A stretch of 64,000 nucleotides of DNA. It comes from Novosphingobium sp049354825 (lineage in GTDB: Bacteria > Pseudomonadota > Alphaproteobacteria > Sphingomonadales > Sphingomonadaceae). This document shows, piece after piece, positions 1 to 7,742 of the stretch. The notes below the pieces were generated by a model that was not told the origin of the DNA, ran no database searches, and worked only from the letters and a program-made list of their open reading frames with translations. Every line of letters begins with the position of its first letter. Positions within the stretch are counted from its first letter, which is position 1. A program made the position numbers and the translations under genes. The stretch is taken from contig NZ_CP186480.1 of the NCBI RefSeq assembly GCF_049354825.1, positions 1,240,001 through 1,304,000 on the forward strand. The letters are read 5' to 3'.

Positions 1-465
1 TGGGGCGCGCGCGACATGGTGTGGATCGCGCTGGCGCTGGCGGGATCGTTCTCGGCCTACGGGGTCGTGCGCAAGCTGGTTCCGGTCGGCTCCCTGCCCG
101 GGCTGACGATCGAATCGGCGATCCTCTACTTGCCCGCGGTGGCCGTGGTGGTTCTTTACGCGGCCGGCCCGCAGGGCAGCGCCATGGGCACGTCGGCGGC
201 CATGAGCCTGCTGATCGCGCTGTCGGGCGTGCTGACCGCGGTGCCGCTGCTGCTGTTCGCGCTGGCGGCGCGGCGCATGGACTTGTCGACGCTGGGCTTC
301 GTTCAGTTCCTGTCGCCCACCATCGTGTTCGTGCTGGGCCTGACCGTGTTCGGAGAGCCGCTCAGGCCGGTGCAGCTAGTCTCGTTCGTGTTGATCTGGA
401 CGGCGATTGCGCTGTTCGTGGCCGACCTGCTGCGGCGCCGCTCAGCCGCGAAGCCGCCAGCCTAG
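1..465 (+). CDS. RarD/EamA-family permease, C-terminal part
   Basis: The reading frame is open from the first base, so the gene starts upstream of the window; about 154 residues of the C-terminal half are visible. They form roughly five hydrophobic segments typical of a drug/metabolite (EamA) transporter, and the tail (LGFVQFLSPTIVFVLGLTVF, then GEPL) matches the last EamA repeat of RarD-type permeases in the inner membrane. Substrate cannot be told. The 3' end overlaps the convergent pyrC gene by 24 bp. Family assignment is from recognition of the sequence. Confidence 0.8.
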   Translation, partial: WGARDMVWIALALAGSFSAYGVVRKLVPVGSLPGLTIESAILYLPAVAVVVLYAAGPQGSAMGTSAAMSLLIALSGVLTAVPLLLFALAARRMDLSTLGFVQFLSPTIVFVLGLTVFGEPLRPVQLVSFVLIWTAIALFVADLLRRRSAAKPPA

Positions 466-1488
466 CGTTTCCCCGGCGTGGAAGGGGACGAGCGGCGCCG
501 CCTCCGTCTCCATCTGGCCAGGAACCGCGACGGCGCCACGCTCAAGCGTGATCGTGCCGTCGTTGAGCGGCAGGCCGTAGAAGCGTGGCCCATGCTCGCT
601 GGCGAAGCCTTCAAAGCGGTCGAGCGCGCCTTCGGCTTCGAACACGGCGAGGTAGGATTCCAGCGCGAAAGGCGCGTTGTAGATGCCGGCACAGCCGCAG
701 GCGCTTTCCTTGGCGCCGCGCGCGTGCGGCGCGCTGTCGGTACCGAGGAAGAATTTGAGGGAGCCCGACGTCGCTGCGGCGCGCAGCGCCAGGCGGTGAT
801 GCTCGCGCTTGGCGACCGGCAGGCAGTAGGCGTGCGGGCGTATCCCGCCGATCAGCATGGCATTGCGATTGATATGAAGGTGCTGCGGCGTGATCGTGGC
901 GACCAGCGTGGCCGGCGCGGCGGTAACGAAATCGACTGCGTCTTTCGTGGTCACGTGCTCGAAGACGATCTTGAGCTCGGGCAGCCGCGCTGCCAGCGGG
1001 GCCAGCGTGCGCTCGATGAACACCGCTTCGCGGTCGAACACGTCGACGTCGGCGTCGGTCACCTCGCCGTGGATGCACAGGACCATGCCGGCGCCGGCCA
1101 TAGCCTCCAGCACCGGCATCAGCTTCATCACGTCGGTCACGCCCGCAGCGGAATTGGTGGTGGCGTTGGCGGGGTAGAGCTTGGCGGCGGTGAAGACGCC
1201 CTCGGCATGGCCGCGCACCAGTTCCGCCGGATCGGCGGCGTCGGTCAGGTAAGCGGTCATCAGCGGAGTGAAATCGAACCCCGCGGTCGCCGCCAGGATG
1301 CGCTCGCGATAGGCGCGCGCCGCCGCGATCGTCGTGATGGGCGGGGTCAGGTTGGGCATGACGATCGCGCGGGCGAACTGGCGCGCAGTCGCCGGCGCGA
1401 CCGCGCGCAGCATCGCGTCGTCGCGCAAGTGCACGTGCCAGTCGTCGGGGCGGCGGATCGTCACCGCGGTCGTTGCCGGATCGGTCAT
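442..1488 (-). CDS. pyrC: Dihydroorotase (E. coli PyrC type)
   Basis: Zinc amidohydrolase that cyclises N-carbamoyl-aspartate to dihydroorotate in cytosolic pyrimidine synthesis. With the start at 1488 the protein has 348 residues, close to the family norm. Visible are the metal-binding HVH (residues 18-20), the probable carbamylated lysine K103 in FTAAKLYPANATTNS, HGEVTD, EHVTTKDAV, TPQHLHINRN and the GTDSAPH motif. The frame extends upstream to 1563, but those 25 residues are low-complexity, so MTDPATTAV is preferred. The gene is divergent from ygfZ with 65 bp between starts. Another pyrimidine gene, pyrE, lies at 18.2 kb. Confidence 0.95.
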   Translation of the reverse strand: MTDPATTAVTIRRPDDWHVHLRDDAMLRAVAPATARQFARAIVMPNLTPPITTIAAARAYRERILAATAGFDFTPLMTAYLTDAADPAELVRGHAEGVFTAAKLYPANATTNSAAGVTDVMKLMPVLEAMAGAGMVLCIHGEVTDADVDVFDREAVFIERTLAPLAARLPELKIVFEHVTTKDAVDFVTAAPATLVATITPQHLHINRNAMLIGGIRPHAYCLPVAKREHHRLALRAAATSGSLKFFLGTDSAPHARGAKESACGCAGIYNAPFALESYLAVFEAEGALDRFEGFASEHGPRFYGLPLNDGTITLERGAVAVPGQMETEAAPLVPFHAGETLGWRLRG

Positions 1489-1553
1489 CGTGCGGGGCCA
1501 TGCCAAAGCCGCTCCCGGTTGCCAAGCCGGCGCGCCGCCCCCACTTGGGAGCC

Positions 1554-2270
1554 ATGCCCGCAACCCGCCTGACCGATCGCGCCGTCATCCGTCTTTCGGG
1601 CGAAGCGGGCGAAGACCTGCGCAGCTTCCTCAATGGGCTGATCACCCAGGATGTCGCCGGGGCGCTGCCGGTCTGGGCCGGGCTGCTGACCCCGCAAGGC
1701 AAGACACTGTTCGACTTCCTGGTCTGGGCCGAAGCCGACGACCTGCTGCTAGACTGCGAGGCCGGCGCGGCCGAAGCGCTGGTGAAGCGGCTTTCGCTCT
1801 ACCGCCTGCGGCGCAGGATCGCGATCGCCGTCGATCCGGCGCTGGCGGTGCACTGGGCACCCGACGCGGGCGAAACGCCCGATCCGCGCCTGGCGTCACT
1901 CGGCTATCGATGGATCGCAGGCCGCGAAGGGCAGAGCGCCGATGCCGCCTGGCTGGCGCATCGGCTCGAGCGCGGCGTGAGCGAGGGCGCGGTGGAACTG
2001 GGCGACCTGCTGTGGCTTGAGACCGGCGCGGCCGACCTCAACGGGGTCAGCTTCACCAAGGGCTGCTATGTCGGGCAGGAAAACACCGCGCGGATGAATT
2101 GGCGGGCCAAGGTCAACCGGCGGCTGGTGGTCGTCCCGCTGGCTCAAAGCGACCCGGCGCGCCAGCGCGCCGCCTATCCCGACCTCGCGCTCGCGGTCGA
2201 TCACCGCCGGGTCGAGGACATTCCTGCCGCGCTGCGGCCGGGGTGGTGGGGCGCCGAAGCGTCGACCTAG
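1554..2270 (+). CDS. ygfZ: Folate-binding YgfZ/GcvT-like protein
   Basis: A 238-residue GcvT-fold protein of the YgfZ/IBA57 family, which helps maintain certain iron-sulfur enzymes in a folate-dependent way. The diagnostic motif KGCYVGQE lies at residues 169-176 and includes the family's conserved cysteine (C171). The start at 1554 is chosen because it gives the usual N-terminus (MPATRLTDRAVIRLSGEAG) after a TTGGGA ribosome site; upstream in-frame codons add only Arg/Pro-rich sequence. The last four bases overlap the convergent TetR gene. Confidence 0.9.
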   Translation: MPATRLTDRAVIRLSGEAGEDLRSFLNGLITQDVAGALPVWAGLLTPQGKTLFDFLVWAEADDLLLDCEAGAAEALVKRLSLYRLRRRIAIAVDPALAVHWAPDAGETPDPRLASLGYRWIAGREGQSADAAWLAHRLERGVSEGAVELGDLLWLETGAADLNGVSFTKGCYVGQENTARMNWRAKVNRRLVVVPLAQSDPARQRAAYPDLALAVDHRRVEDIPAALRPGWWGAEAST

Positions 2271-2851
2271 GCGATTCCCGCCTCGACCGCGGCGTGGGTG
2301 AGCATCGCCTCCGCCGTATCGCGGGCCGAACCGCGCGGCAGATCGAGGGCGTTGGCCATGACTGCACCCAATTGCGAATCGCCCAGCGCCATCAGCACCA
2401 GCGCAAGGGTGGTACGGCGCATCGATTCGATGCTTTCCTTGCCCGGGCCAAGCCGGTCGACCAGGTCGTGCACTGCCTCCACGATCGGATCGAGCGCGTC
2501 CTCGTTGCCCGATAGCAGCATCCACGAGGCAAGCGCGCCCGCCCCTTCCTTGTCGAAGGCATCGAAAGTGAGGTCGACGATCTGCCGCGCCGAGCCCTGG
2601 CCCGAACGCTGGGCCAGAACGGCCTCGCCGATCGTGGCGCAGATCGTCTCGGCCAGGTGTTCGCTCAGCGCCTTCTGCAGGCCCGATGCCGAGCCGAAAT
2701 GGTGCAGCAGGTTGGCATGCGTGCGCCCGATCCGACCGGCCACCGCCTTCAGCGTCACCGCCTGCGGGCCAAGCTCGATCAGCAGCTCGCGCGCTGCGCC
2801 CAGTGCCGCCGTGCGGCTTTGCTCGGGGCTCAATCGTTTTCTTATTGACAT
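2267..2851 (-). CDS. TetR-family transcriptional regulator
   Basis: A 194-residue regulator with a TetR DNA-binding head: the helix-turn-helix spans roughly residues 32-53 (VTLKAVAGRIGRTHANLLHH), followed by a helical ligand domain of unknown specificity. It is divergent from the diiron-like gene at 2881, with only 29 bp between start codons. That gap carries a perfect inverted repeat reaching into this gene's ATG, which suggests autorepression and control of the neighbour. The ligand is unknown. Confidence 0.9.
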   Translation of the reverse strand: MSIRKRLSPEQSRTAALGAARELLIELGPQAVTLKAVAGRIGRTHANLLHHFGSASGLQKALSEHLAETICATIGEAVLAQRSGQGSARQIVDLTFDAFDKEGAGALASWMLLSGNEDALDPIVEAVHDLVDRLGPGKESIESMRRTTLALVLMALGDSQLGAVMANALDLPRGSARDTAEAMLTHAAVEAGIA

Positions 2852-2859
2852 CAGTGTCA
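2846..2859. promoter_or_regulatory. Probable TetR operator palindrome
   Basis: TGACA-tcag-TGTCA is a perfect 5+5 inverted repeat that overlaps the TetR start codon (2849-2851) in the divergent control region. A further TGTCA half-site occurs at 2877-2881, ending on the A of the start of the diiron-like gene. Size and position are typical of TetR operators; binding is inferred. Confidence 0.5.
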
Positions 2860-2880
2860 GTAACTCATAGATCCACTGTC

Positions 2881-3801
2881 ATGAACGCTCACACGACTTT
2901 CACGCCCGACGTACCCCCCGCCGCCGACACCGGCAAGCGTGCCGCCCCGGCACGAAGCCCGACCCCGGCCGACCTCGCCATAACCGTGCGCGACCGCCGA
3001 TTCGGGCGCGAAGACAAGCCCTCGCGCTGGTGGCTGGCCGGGAACCCGGTGGCGACCGCCTGGCACAACGCCCTGTCGATGACCTTTCCGCGGGGCGAAG
3101 CCTTCTTCATCGAGGCGGTGAAAGCGCACCGCGACGGCGCGCCCGAGCGACTGGCCGAGGAAATCCGGGCTTTCGTCAAGCAGGAGATCAACCACACGCG
3201 CGAACATGTCGCCTTCAACCGCGCTGCGGTCGATGCCGGCTACCAGCTCGACCATCTCGAGCAGCGCCTGATCGAAAACCTCGAACTGACCAAGGGCCGC
3301 CCCGCCATTCTCAACCTGGCGGTGACGATGGCGCTGGAACACTACACCGCGATGATGGCGCACGATTTCCTGGCCAATCCCAGGCACTTCTCTGGTGCCG
3401 AGCCCGAAGCGCGGGCTATGTGGCAGTGGCACTCGGTCGAGGAAATCGAACACAAGGGTGTCGCATACGACACCTGGCTTCACGCCACCAAGGACTGGAC
3501 CCGGTGGAAGCGCTGGAAGGTCAAATCGATCATGATGGTGCTGGTTTCGGGCCGGTTCCTCAAGCACCGCTGGCTCGATACGCTGGACTTGCTGGCGCAG
3601 GACGGGCTGACCGGCTGGCGCTGGAAGGCGAAGCTCGCCTGGTACCTGGTCGGCACCCCCGGCATACTGCGCCGCGTCTTCCCGGCATGGTGCGCCTACT
3701 TCCTGCCCGGCTTCCACCCCTGGAACCACGACGACCGGGCGCTGATCGCCGACTATGGCGACTTGGCGGGCAGCGACTACGCCGCCGCCCGCCCGGCCTG
3801 A
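2881..3801 (+). CDS. Diiron-like 'metal-dependent hydrolase' family protein
   Basis: A 306-residue cytosolic protein resembling the family often named predicted metal-dependent hydrolase (PF10118 type). The carboxylate/histidine pattern looks like a ferritin-type diiron site: E73, E102-x2-H105, E108-H109, E153-H154, and EEIEH at 187-191. By this pattern an oxygenase or desaturase-like activity is as plausible as hydrolysis. The start at 2881 follows the TetR operator region; an upstream extension of the frame would run through the regulator's coding strand and is rejected. Probably controlled by the adjacent TetR protein. Confidence 0.7.
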   Translation: MNAHTTFTPDVPPAADTGKRAAPARSPTPADLAITVRDRRFGREDKPSRWWLAGNPVATAWHNALSMTFPRGEAFFIEAVKAHRDGAPERLAEEIRAFVKQEINHTREHVAFNRAAVDAGYQLDHLEQRLIENLELTKGRPAILNLAVTMALEHYTAMMAHDFLANPRHFSGAEPEARAMWQWHSVEEIEHKGVAYDTWLHATKDWTRWKRWKVKSIMMVLVSGRFLKHRWLDTLDLLAQDGLTGWRWKAKLAWYLVGTPGILRRVFPAWCAYFLPGFHPWNHDDRALIADYGDLAGSDYAAARPA

Positions 3802-3814
3802 CAGCCCGCCCGGC

Positions 3815-4363
3815 CTAGGCCGCCATGTCCATCGGTGCGTCGCCTTCGGGCGCGCACAGGTCGAGCTCGTAGCTGTGCGCATCGGCCGGCTCGGCCCGGC
3901 CGGCGCTGGCGATCCGCACGATTGCGCCGGTCGGCCGGAACCCTAATTTGCGCAGCACCCGGCCCGAGGCCGGATTGTCGACGAAATGGCGCGCGATGAC
4001 GCGGCGGTGGCCAAGCACGCGTGCCGCGTCGAGCACGGCCGAAGCCGCCTCGGTGGCAATGCCGCGGCCCCAGAAATCACGCGCGATCCAGTAGCCGAGC
4101 TCGATCCTGCCGTCATCGGCACGGCCCAGTCCGGCGCCGCCGACCACTGCTGCGCCGTCGGCATCGGGGAGCGTGACGAGGAAGCGCGGGCAGCACGCGC
4201 TGGCCGGCAGCGCCACGAAATCGCGGGCGTCGCGCGGAGTATAAGGCCAAGGCGCGCGGCTCAGGTTGCGGACGATCCCCTCATCGGCGATGCGGTCGAA
4301 CAGCTCGGACCAGTCTTCGGCCCAGCCGGGACGCAGGAACAGGCGCTGGGTCCTGATGAACAT
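3815..4363 (-). CDS. GNAT acetyltransferase, RimJ/RimL-like
   Basis: A 182-residue protein with the N-terminus of RimJ/RimL acetyltransferases (TQRLFLRP) and the acetyl-CoA loop FWGRGIATEA, followed by VLRKLGFRPTG, a typical GNAT C-terminal motif. It transfers acetyl from acetyl-CoA, probably to an amine or protein N-terminus; the substrate is unknown. It converges on the diiron-like gene, with 13 bp between stops. Confidence 0.85.
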   Translation of the reverse strand: MFIRTQRLFLRPGWAEDWSELFDRIADEGIVRNLSRAPWPYTPRDARDFVALPASACCPRFLVTLPDADGAAVVGGAGLGRADDGRIELGYWIARDFWGRGIATEAASAVLDAARVLGHRRVIARHFVDNPASGRVLRKLGFRPTGAIVRIASAGRAEPADAHSYELDLCAPEGDAPMDMAA

Positions 4364-4444
4364 GCTTGGTCTCCCGTTGCTGGCCGCGCTCCTGCCACGG
4401 CAGGATTACGGCGCTGTGACGGCCTTTCGGCCCACGAGGGAGAC

Positions 4445-4479
4445 GCAAAAAGAGGGAGACGGGCGGGCCCCTCTCCCTC
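4445..4479 (-). terminator. Rho-independent terminator of rplU-rpmA
   Basis: On the minus strand an 8-bp stem GAGGGAGA/TCTCCCTC (4472-4479 with 4452-4459) encloses a 12-nt G/C-rich loop and is followed directly by TTTTTGC. It lies about 65 bp past the rpmA stop. This is a textbook intrinsic terminator. Confidence 0.8.
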
Positions 4480-4485
4480 ATTCGG

Positions 4486-4528
4486 CCGGACGCGAGGTCC
4501 GGCGGGGGCCATCCCGTTGAGGATGGCC
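4486..4528 (-). other. Two hairpins between rpmA and its terminator
   Basis: GGCCATCC-cgttga-GGATGGCC (4507-4528) and CCGGAC-gcgag-GTCCGG (4486-4502) are perfect inverted repeats placed just past the rpmA stop codon and before the terminator. Neither has a T-run. They may protect the mRNA 3' end; no other role can be supported. Confidence 0.5.
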
Positions 4529-4544
4529 CGTTATCGACCATCCG

Positions 4545-4814
4545 TTATTCGGCGGCTTCGGCCATCAGGTCGACCGAAACGAACTTTCGGCCAAGCTTGC
4601 CGGCGTGGAAGCGGACTTTGCCCGCGACCAGCGCGAACAGGGTGTGGTCCTTGCCCATGCCGACGCCGGCGCCCGGGTACACTTTGGTACCGCGCTGACG
4701 GATGATAATGTTGCCGCCGATCACGTCCTGACCGCCGAACTTCTTCACGCCAAGGCGGCGACCGGCCGAATCACGACCGTTGCGCGACGAACCGCCTGCT
4801 TTCTTATGTGCCAT
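4545..4814 (-). CDS. rpmA: 50S ribosomal protein L27
   Basis: An 89-residue ribosomal protein of the large subunit that lies near the peptidyl transferase centre. The N-terminus MAHKKAGGSSRNGRDSAGRR and the core GGNIIIRQRGTK are unmistakable L27. It starts at once with the mature-type AHKKAGG, so it is not the Firmicute form with a cleaved extension. It is co-transcribed behind rplU (23-bp gap) and ends before a clear terminator. Confidence 0.98.
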   Translation of the reverse strand: MAHKKAGGSSRNGRDSAGRRLGVKKFGGQDVIGGNIIIRQRGTKVYPGAGVGMGKDHTLFALVAGKVRFHAGKLGRKFVSVDLMAEAAE

Positions 4815-4837
4815 TTCGTCTTACTCCGGACTTCGTC

Positions 4838-5293
4838 TTATTCAGCCGACTTGGCAGCGGCCTTCTTGGGCGCGGCCTTCGTGGCAGTCTTCGGGGCGGC
4901 AGCCGGCTTGGCGGCATCGGCCTTGGGCGCAGCAGCCTTGGGCGCGGCCTTCGGCGCTTCGTCCTTGGCAGCGGCCTTCTTTTCCGACTTCTTCTCGTCG
5001 CCAACCGAAACGATGCGCAGCAAGGTCATCTGCTGGCGATGACCGGCCTTGCGGCGATAGTTGTGACGGCGACGCTTCTTGAAAACGGTCACCTTCTCCG
5101 ACTTCGCCTGGGCGATGATCTCGGCCGAAACGATCACCTTCGCCGCGTCGGCGAGCGAATCGCCTTCGCCGGCGAGCAGAACGTCGCCCAGGTTGATCGT
5201 GTCGCCGGCGTCACCCGCCAGCTTCTCGACCGCGATCTTGTCTCCGGCGGCAACCCGGTATTGCTTGCCGCCCGTACGCACCACTGCGAACAT
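4838..5293 (-). CDS. rplU: 50S ribosomal protein L21 with basic Ala/Lys tail
   Basis: Residues 1-102 are standard L21 (MFAVVRTGGKQYRVAAGDKI at the start; RRRHNYRRKAGHRQQ later), binding 23S rRNA. The protein runs on to 151 residues with about 50 residues of Ala, Lys and Pro low-complexity sequence, an extension seen in some alphaproteobacteria. The start at 5293 is the canonical L21 methionine; the open frame upstream to 5476 is leader RNA. First gene of the rplU-rpmA operon. Confidence 0.97.
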   Translation of the reverse strand: MFAVVRTGGKQYRVAAGDKIAVEKLAGDAGDTINLGDVLLAGEGDSLADAAKVIVSAEIIAQAKSEKVTVFKKRRRHNYRRKAGHRQQMTLLRIVSVGDEKKSEKKAAAKDEAPKAAPKAAAPKADAAKPAAAPKTATKAAPKKAAAKSAE

Positions 5294-5447
5294 CTTAGCT
5301 CTATCCATTCGATCGTGCCGCGCCCCCGCGGGGCGGAAGGAGCGGCGTGAATTTGCAGTTTCCGGCGCCCGATTCGCCCGCTGCAGTTGCAGCGATTGGC
5401 GGGCACGACAGGCATCCGGCGGGTGCCGGGGCCTTTTGGAAGCGCAG

Positions 5448-5477
5448 CCCCTAGTCGAACCTCCTGCGCGTGTCAAC
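5448..5477 (-). promoter_or_regulatory. Promoter of rplU-rpmA
   Basis: On the minus strand a consensus -35 TTGACA (5472-5477) is followed after 18 nt by TAGGGG (5448-5453). Transcription would start near 5440, leaving a leader of about 145 nt before rplU. The leader holds G/C-rich inverted repeats around 5315-5335, but no recognised riboswitch or r-protein leader could be assigned. Confidence 0.6.
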
Positions 5478-5541
5478 GGCGGGAAACCGCGCGATTTGGA
5501 CCCGCTGGCAAGCGCCCGCCGCCGTGCTATGGCAGCCGGCG

Positions 5542-6060
5542 ATGCGTTTTGTCACCCTTCCCCTGTCGCGCGCCCTTGCCGTCCTGGCGATCGCCCCGCT
5601 GGCCGCCTGCGCGACGTCCGACGACTACCCGTCGCTGGCGCGCCGCCCGATCGAGCGCGTGTCGGGCAGCGCCGAAGCCGCGCCGCCGATGGCCGAGCCT
5701 GCCCCTGCGCCGATTTCGCCCGAGGTTTCGGGGCGTCTCGCCGCGCTGGTCGCCAAGGCGCAGACCAGCGACGCAAAATTCTCTGCGCGCGAGGCCGAAG
5801 CCCGCCGCCGCGTCGGTGCCGCGCGCGGCGCCGCCGTGGGCAGCGAAGCGTGGTCGGTGGCGATGGTGGCGGTCGCGGCGCTCGAATCGGCGCGCAGCGA
5901 CACGATGATCGCACTGGCCGACCTTGACGCCATCTACGCCGCGGACATGGTCGATGCCGGTGCCGCGGCCGCTAGCAGCGCCGCGCGCGACCAAGTCATC
6001 GCGCTGGTAGCGCGCCAGGACGAGATTCTCGCCGGGCTGCGCGGCCAGCTGCGCGCCTAG
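5542..6060 (+). CDS. Putative lipoprotein, unknown function
   Basis: A 172-residue protein with a signal peptide and lipobox ending LAAC (cysteine at about residue 23), then a Pro/Ala linker and a mostly helical, Ala-rich domain (about 65-172). It should be anchored to a membrane on the periplasmic side. The start at 5542 is chosen because it begins the signal peptide (MRFVTLPLSRALAVLAIAPL). I do not recognise a family. It is divergent from rplU and overlaps the convergent moaE by 4 bp. Confidence 0.65.
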   Translation: MRFVTLPLSRALAVLAIAPLAACATSDDYPSLARRPIERVSGSAEAAPPMAEPAPAPISPEVSGRLAALVAKAQTSDAKFSAREAEARRRVGAARGAAVGSEAWSVAMVAVAALESARSDTMIALADLDAIYAADMVDAGAAAASSAARDQVIALVARQDEILAGLRGQLRA

Positions 6061-6506
6061 TCGCGATACCAGCGCGACACATCGCGGCCGTCCTGGTCGC
6101 GCGGCTCTATCCAGTGCCATGTGCCGCCGCGGCGCTCGCGTTTCCAGAAGAACGCGGTGCTCTTGAGGTGATCCATAACGAAGTCGGCCGCCTCGAACGC
6201 GTCGCGCCGGTGCTTAGCCGCGGCGGCGACCAGGACGATCGCCGCGCCGGGCGCCATTTGACCGGTGCGGTGGACAACCAGAAGACCTTCCAGCGGCCAC
6301 CGCACCTCGGCAGCGGCGGCGATCGCTTCCATGCCGGGCAGCGTCAGGGGTGCGTAGTGCGAAAGCTCGAGCAGTTCGGTCCCGTCGCCCGCGCGGACCT
6401 GCCCGGTAAAGCTGGCGACACCCCCGGCGCGCGGGCGGCACGCGGCGAAAGCGGTCAATTCGGCTCCCGGATCGAGTGGGCCGGCAATCAGGCGCACATC
6501 GGCCAC
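6057..6506 (-). CDS. moaE: Molybdopterin synthase catalytic subunit
   Basis: A 149-residue large subunit of molybdopterin synthase, which converts precursor Z (cPMP) to molybdopterin using sulfur carried by MoaD. Seen are the fold signature GGVASFTGQVR, HRTGQMAPG, the HRRDAF segment and the active-site lysine region DHLKSTAFFWKRE. The proposed start is GTG at 6506, 1 bp past the moaD stop, because the frame upstream overlaps moaD and has no family resemblance. Last gene of folB-orf-moaA-moaD-moaE. Confidence 0.93.
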   Translation of the reverse strand: MADVRLIAGPLDPGAELTAFAACRPRAGGVASFTGQVRAGDGTELLELSHYAPLTLPGMEAIAAAAEVRWPLEGLLVVHRTGQMAPGAAIVLVAAAAKHRRDAFEAADFVMDHLKSTAFFWKRERRGGTWHWIEPRDQDGRDVSRWYRD

Positions 6507-6507
6507 G

Positions 6508-6756
6508 TCAGCCCCCGCTGACCGGCGGAAGGAAGGCGATCTCGTCACCCGGTACAATTTCCAGCGCGGCCTTGTCGGGCAGAAGTGCGCCGTTGCGGGC
6601 GGCGCGGATGCGCTCGTCCCGCAGCGCCGCGGCAAGTGCGGCCGGCAGGGAGCACAGCAGCATGTCCCATCCTATCGGTGCCCCCAGTTCCAGCTCGCTT
6701 TCGGCAGCGCCAGCGATGTCCGCCAGCTTGCCCAGCCAGACCAGCCGCGCGGTCAT
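6508..6756 (-). CDS. moaD: Molybdopterin synthase sulfur carrier subunit
   Basis: An 82-residue ubiquitin-fold protein ending in the obligatory Gly-Gly (PPVSGG) that is thiocarboxylated and donates sulfur within molybdopterin synthase. The ALEIVPGDEIAFLPPVSGG tail is diagnostic. Its ATG overlaps the moaA stop (ATGA), and moaE begins just after its own stop, so the two synthase subunits are translationally coupled. Confidence 0.94.
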   Translation of the reverse strand: MTARLVWLGKLADIAGAAESELELGAPIGWDMLLCSLPAALAAALRDERIRAARNGALLPDKAALEIVPGDEIAFLPPVSGG

Positions 6757-7742
6757 CCGCCTGTCACGGACATCGTGCGCGCCAGTGCCGGGGCGCCGCC
6801 CCGCTCGATCGCGAAGTGGTGGCGCAGCGGCTTGATCTTCATCGCCGCGTCGATCGCCGCGTCGAGGGCGCCGGCGCGGCCCGAGCGCAGCGCGGCGCGC
6901 AAGTCGACCGCCTCGCTGCCGCCCAGGCACGGGTGCATCTGGCCCTCGGCACTGACGCGAACGCGGTTGCAGCCGTCGCAGAAATTGTCGGTCAGCGGGG
7001 TGATGAAGCCGATGCGGTGGCCGGTCTCGGCAACATCCCAATAGCGCGCCGGACCGGCGGTGCGATGCGCGCTGGGCGCCAGGGTGAAGCGTTCCGCCAG
7101 GATGCGGCGGACGGCACCGAGCGGGCTGAACTGGTCCGCGCGCTCGGTCCCGACCTCGCCCAGCGGCATGACCTCTATCAGTGCCACGTCGCTTCCGCTG
7201 GCATGGGCCCATTCGATCAGCCGCACCAGCTCGGCGGGCGGGGTTTCCTGCAGGGCGACCGCGTTGACGCGCACCGCGATGCCCTCGGCACGCGCCGCCT
7301 CGATGCCGGCAATCACCTGGGGGAGGACGTCGCGCCTGGCGATGCGGGCGGCGGCCTCGCGGTCGAGCGTGTCGAGCGAGACGTTGATGCGGCGCACGCC
7401 TGCCTTAGCGAGCCGCGCGGCGAAGCGGGGCAGCGCGATGCCGTTGGTGGTCAGCGTCAGGTCCTTGAGGCTGGCGCCCAGTTCGCGGCCGAGCCATTCC
7501 ACCAGGTCGATCGCGTCGCGGCGCACCAGCGGTTCTCCGCCGGTGAGGCGAATGACCTCGATCCCGCGCGCGATGAAACCGAGCGCGAGATCGTGGATTT
7601 CCTCCAGCGTCAGCAGCTCGTTCCTGGGCATGAACTGCATCGCTTCGGGCATGCAGTACACGCAGCGCAGGTCGCAGCGGTCGGTCAGCGACAGCCGCAG
7701 GTAGCGGATCCGGCGCGAGAAAGCGTCGACGAGCGCGGTCAT
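6753..7742 (-). CDS. moaA: GTP 3',8-cyclase
   Basis: Radical SAM enzyme that rearranges GTP in the first step of molybdenum cofactor synthesis. The 329-residue protein has the N-terminal cluster CDLRCVYC (C23, C27, C30), the glycine-rich TGGEPLVR motif, and the C-terminal second-cluster motif FCDGCNRVR with a further Cys in MHPCLGG. It ends in the conserved GG, needed for activity. The start at 7742 overlaps the stop of the upstream gene (ATGA). Neighbours confirm the role. Confidence 0.97.
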   Translation of the reverse strand: MTALVDAFSRRIRYLRLSLTDRCDLRCVYCMPEAMQFMPRNELLTLEEIHDLALGFIARGIEVIRLTGGEPLVRRDAIDLVEWLGRELGASLKDLTLTTNGIALPRFAARLAKAGVRRINVSLDTLDREAAARIARRDVLPQVIAGIEAARAEGIAVRVNAVALQETPPAELVRLIEWAHASGSDVALIEVMPLGEVGTERADQFSPLGAVRRILAERFTLAPSAHRTAGPARYWDVAETGHRIGFITPLTDNFCDGCNRVRVSAEGQMHPCLGGSEAVDLRAALRSGRAGALDAAIDAAMKIKPLRHHFAIERGGAPALARTMSVTGG

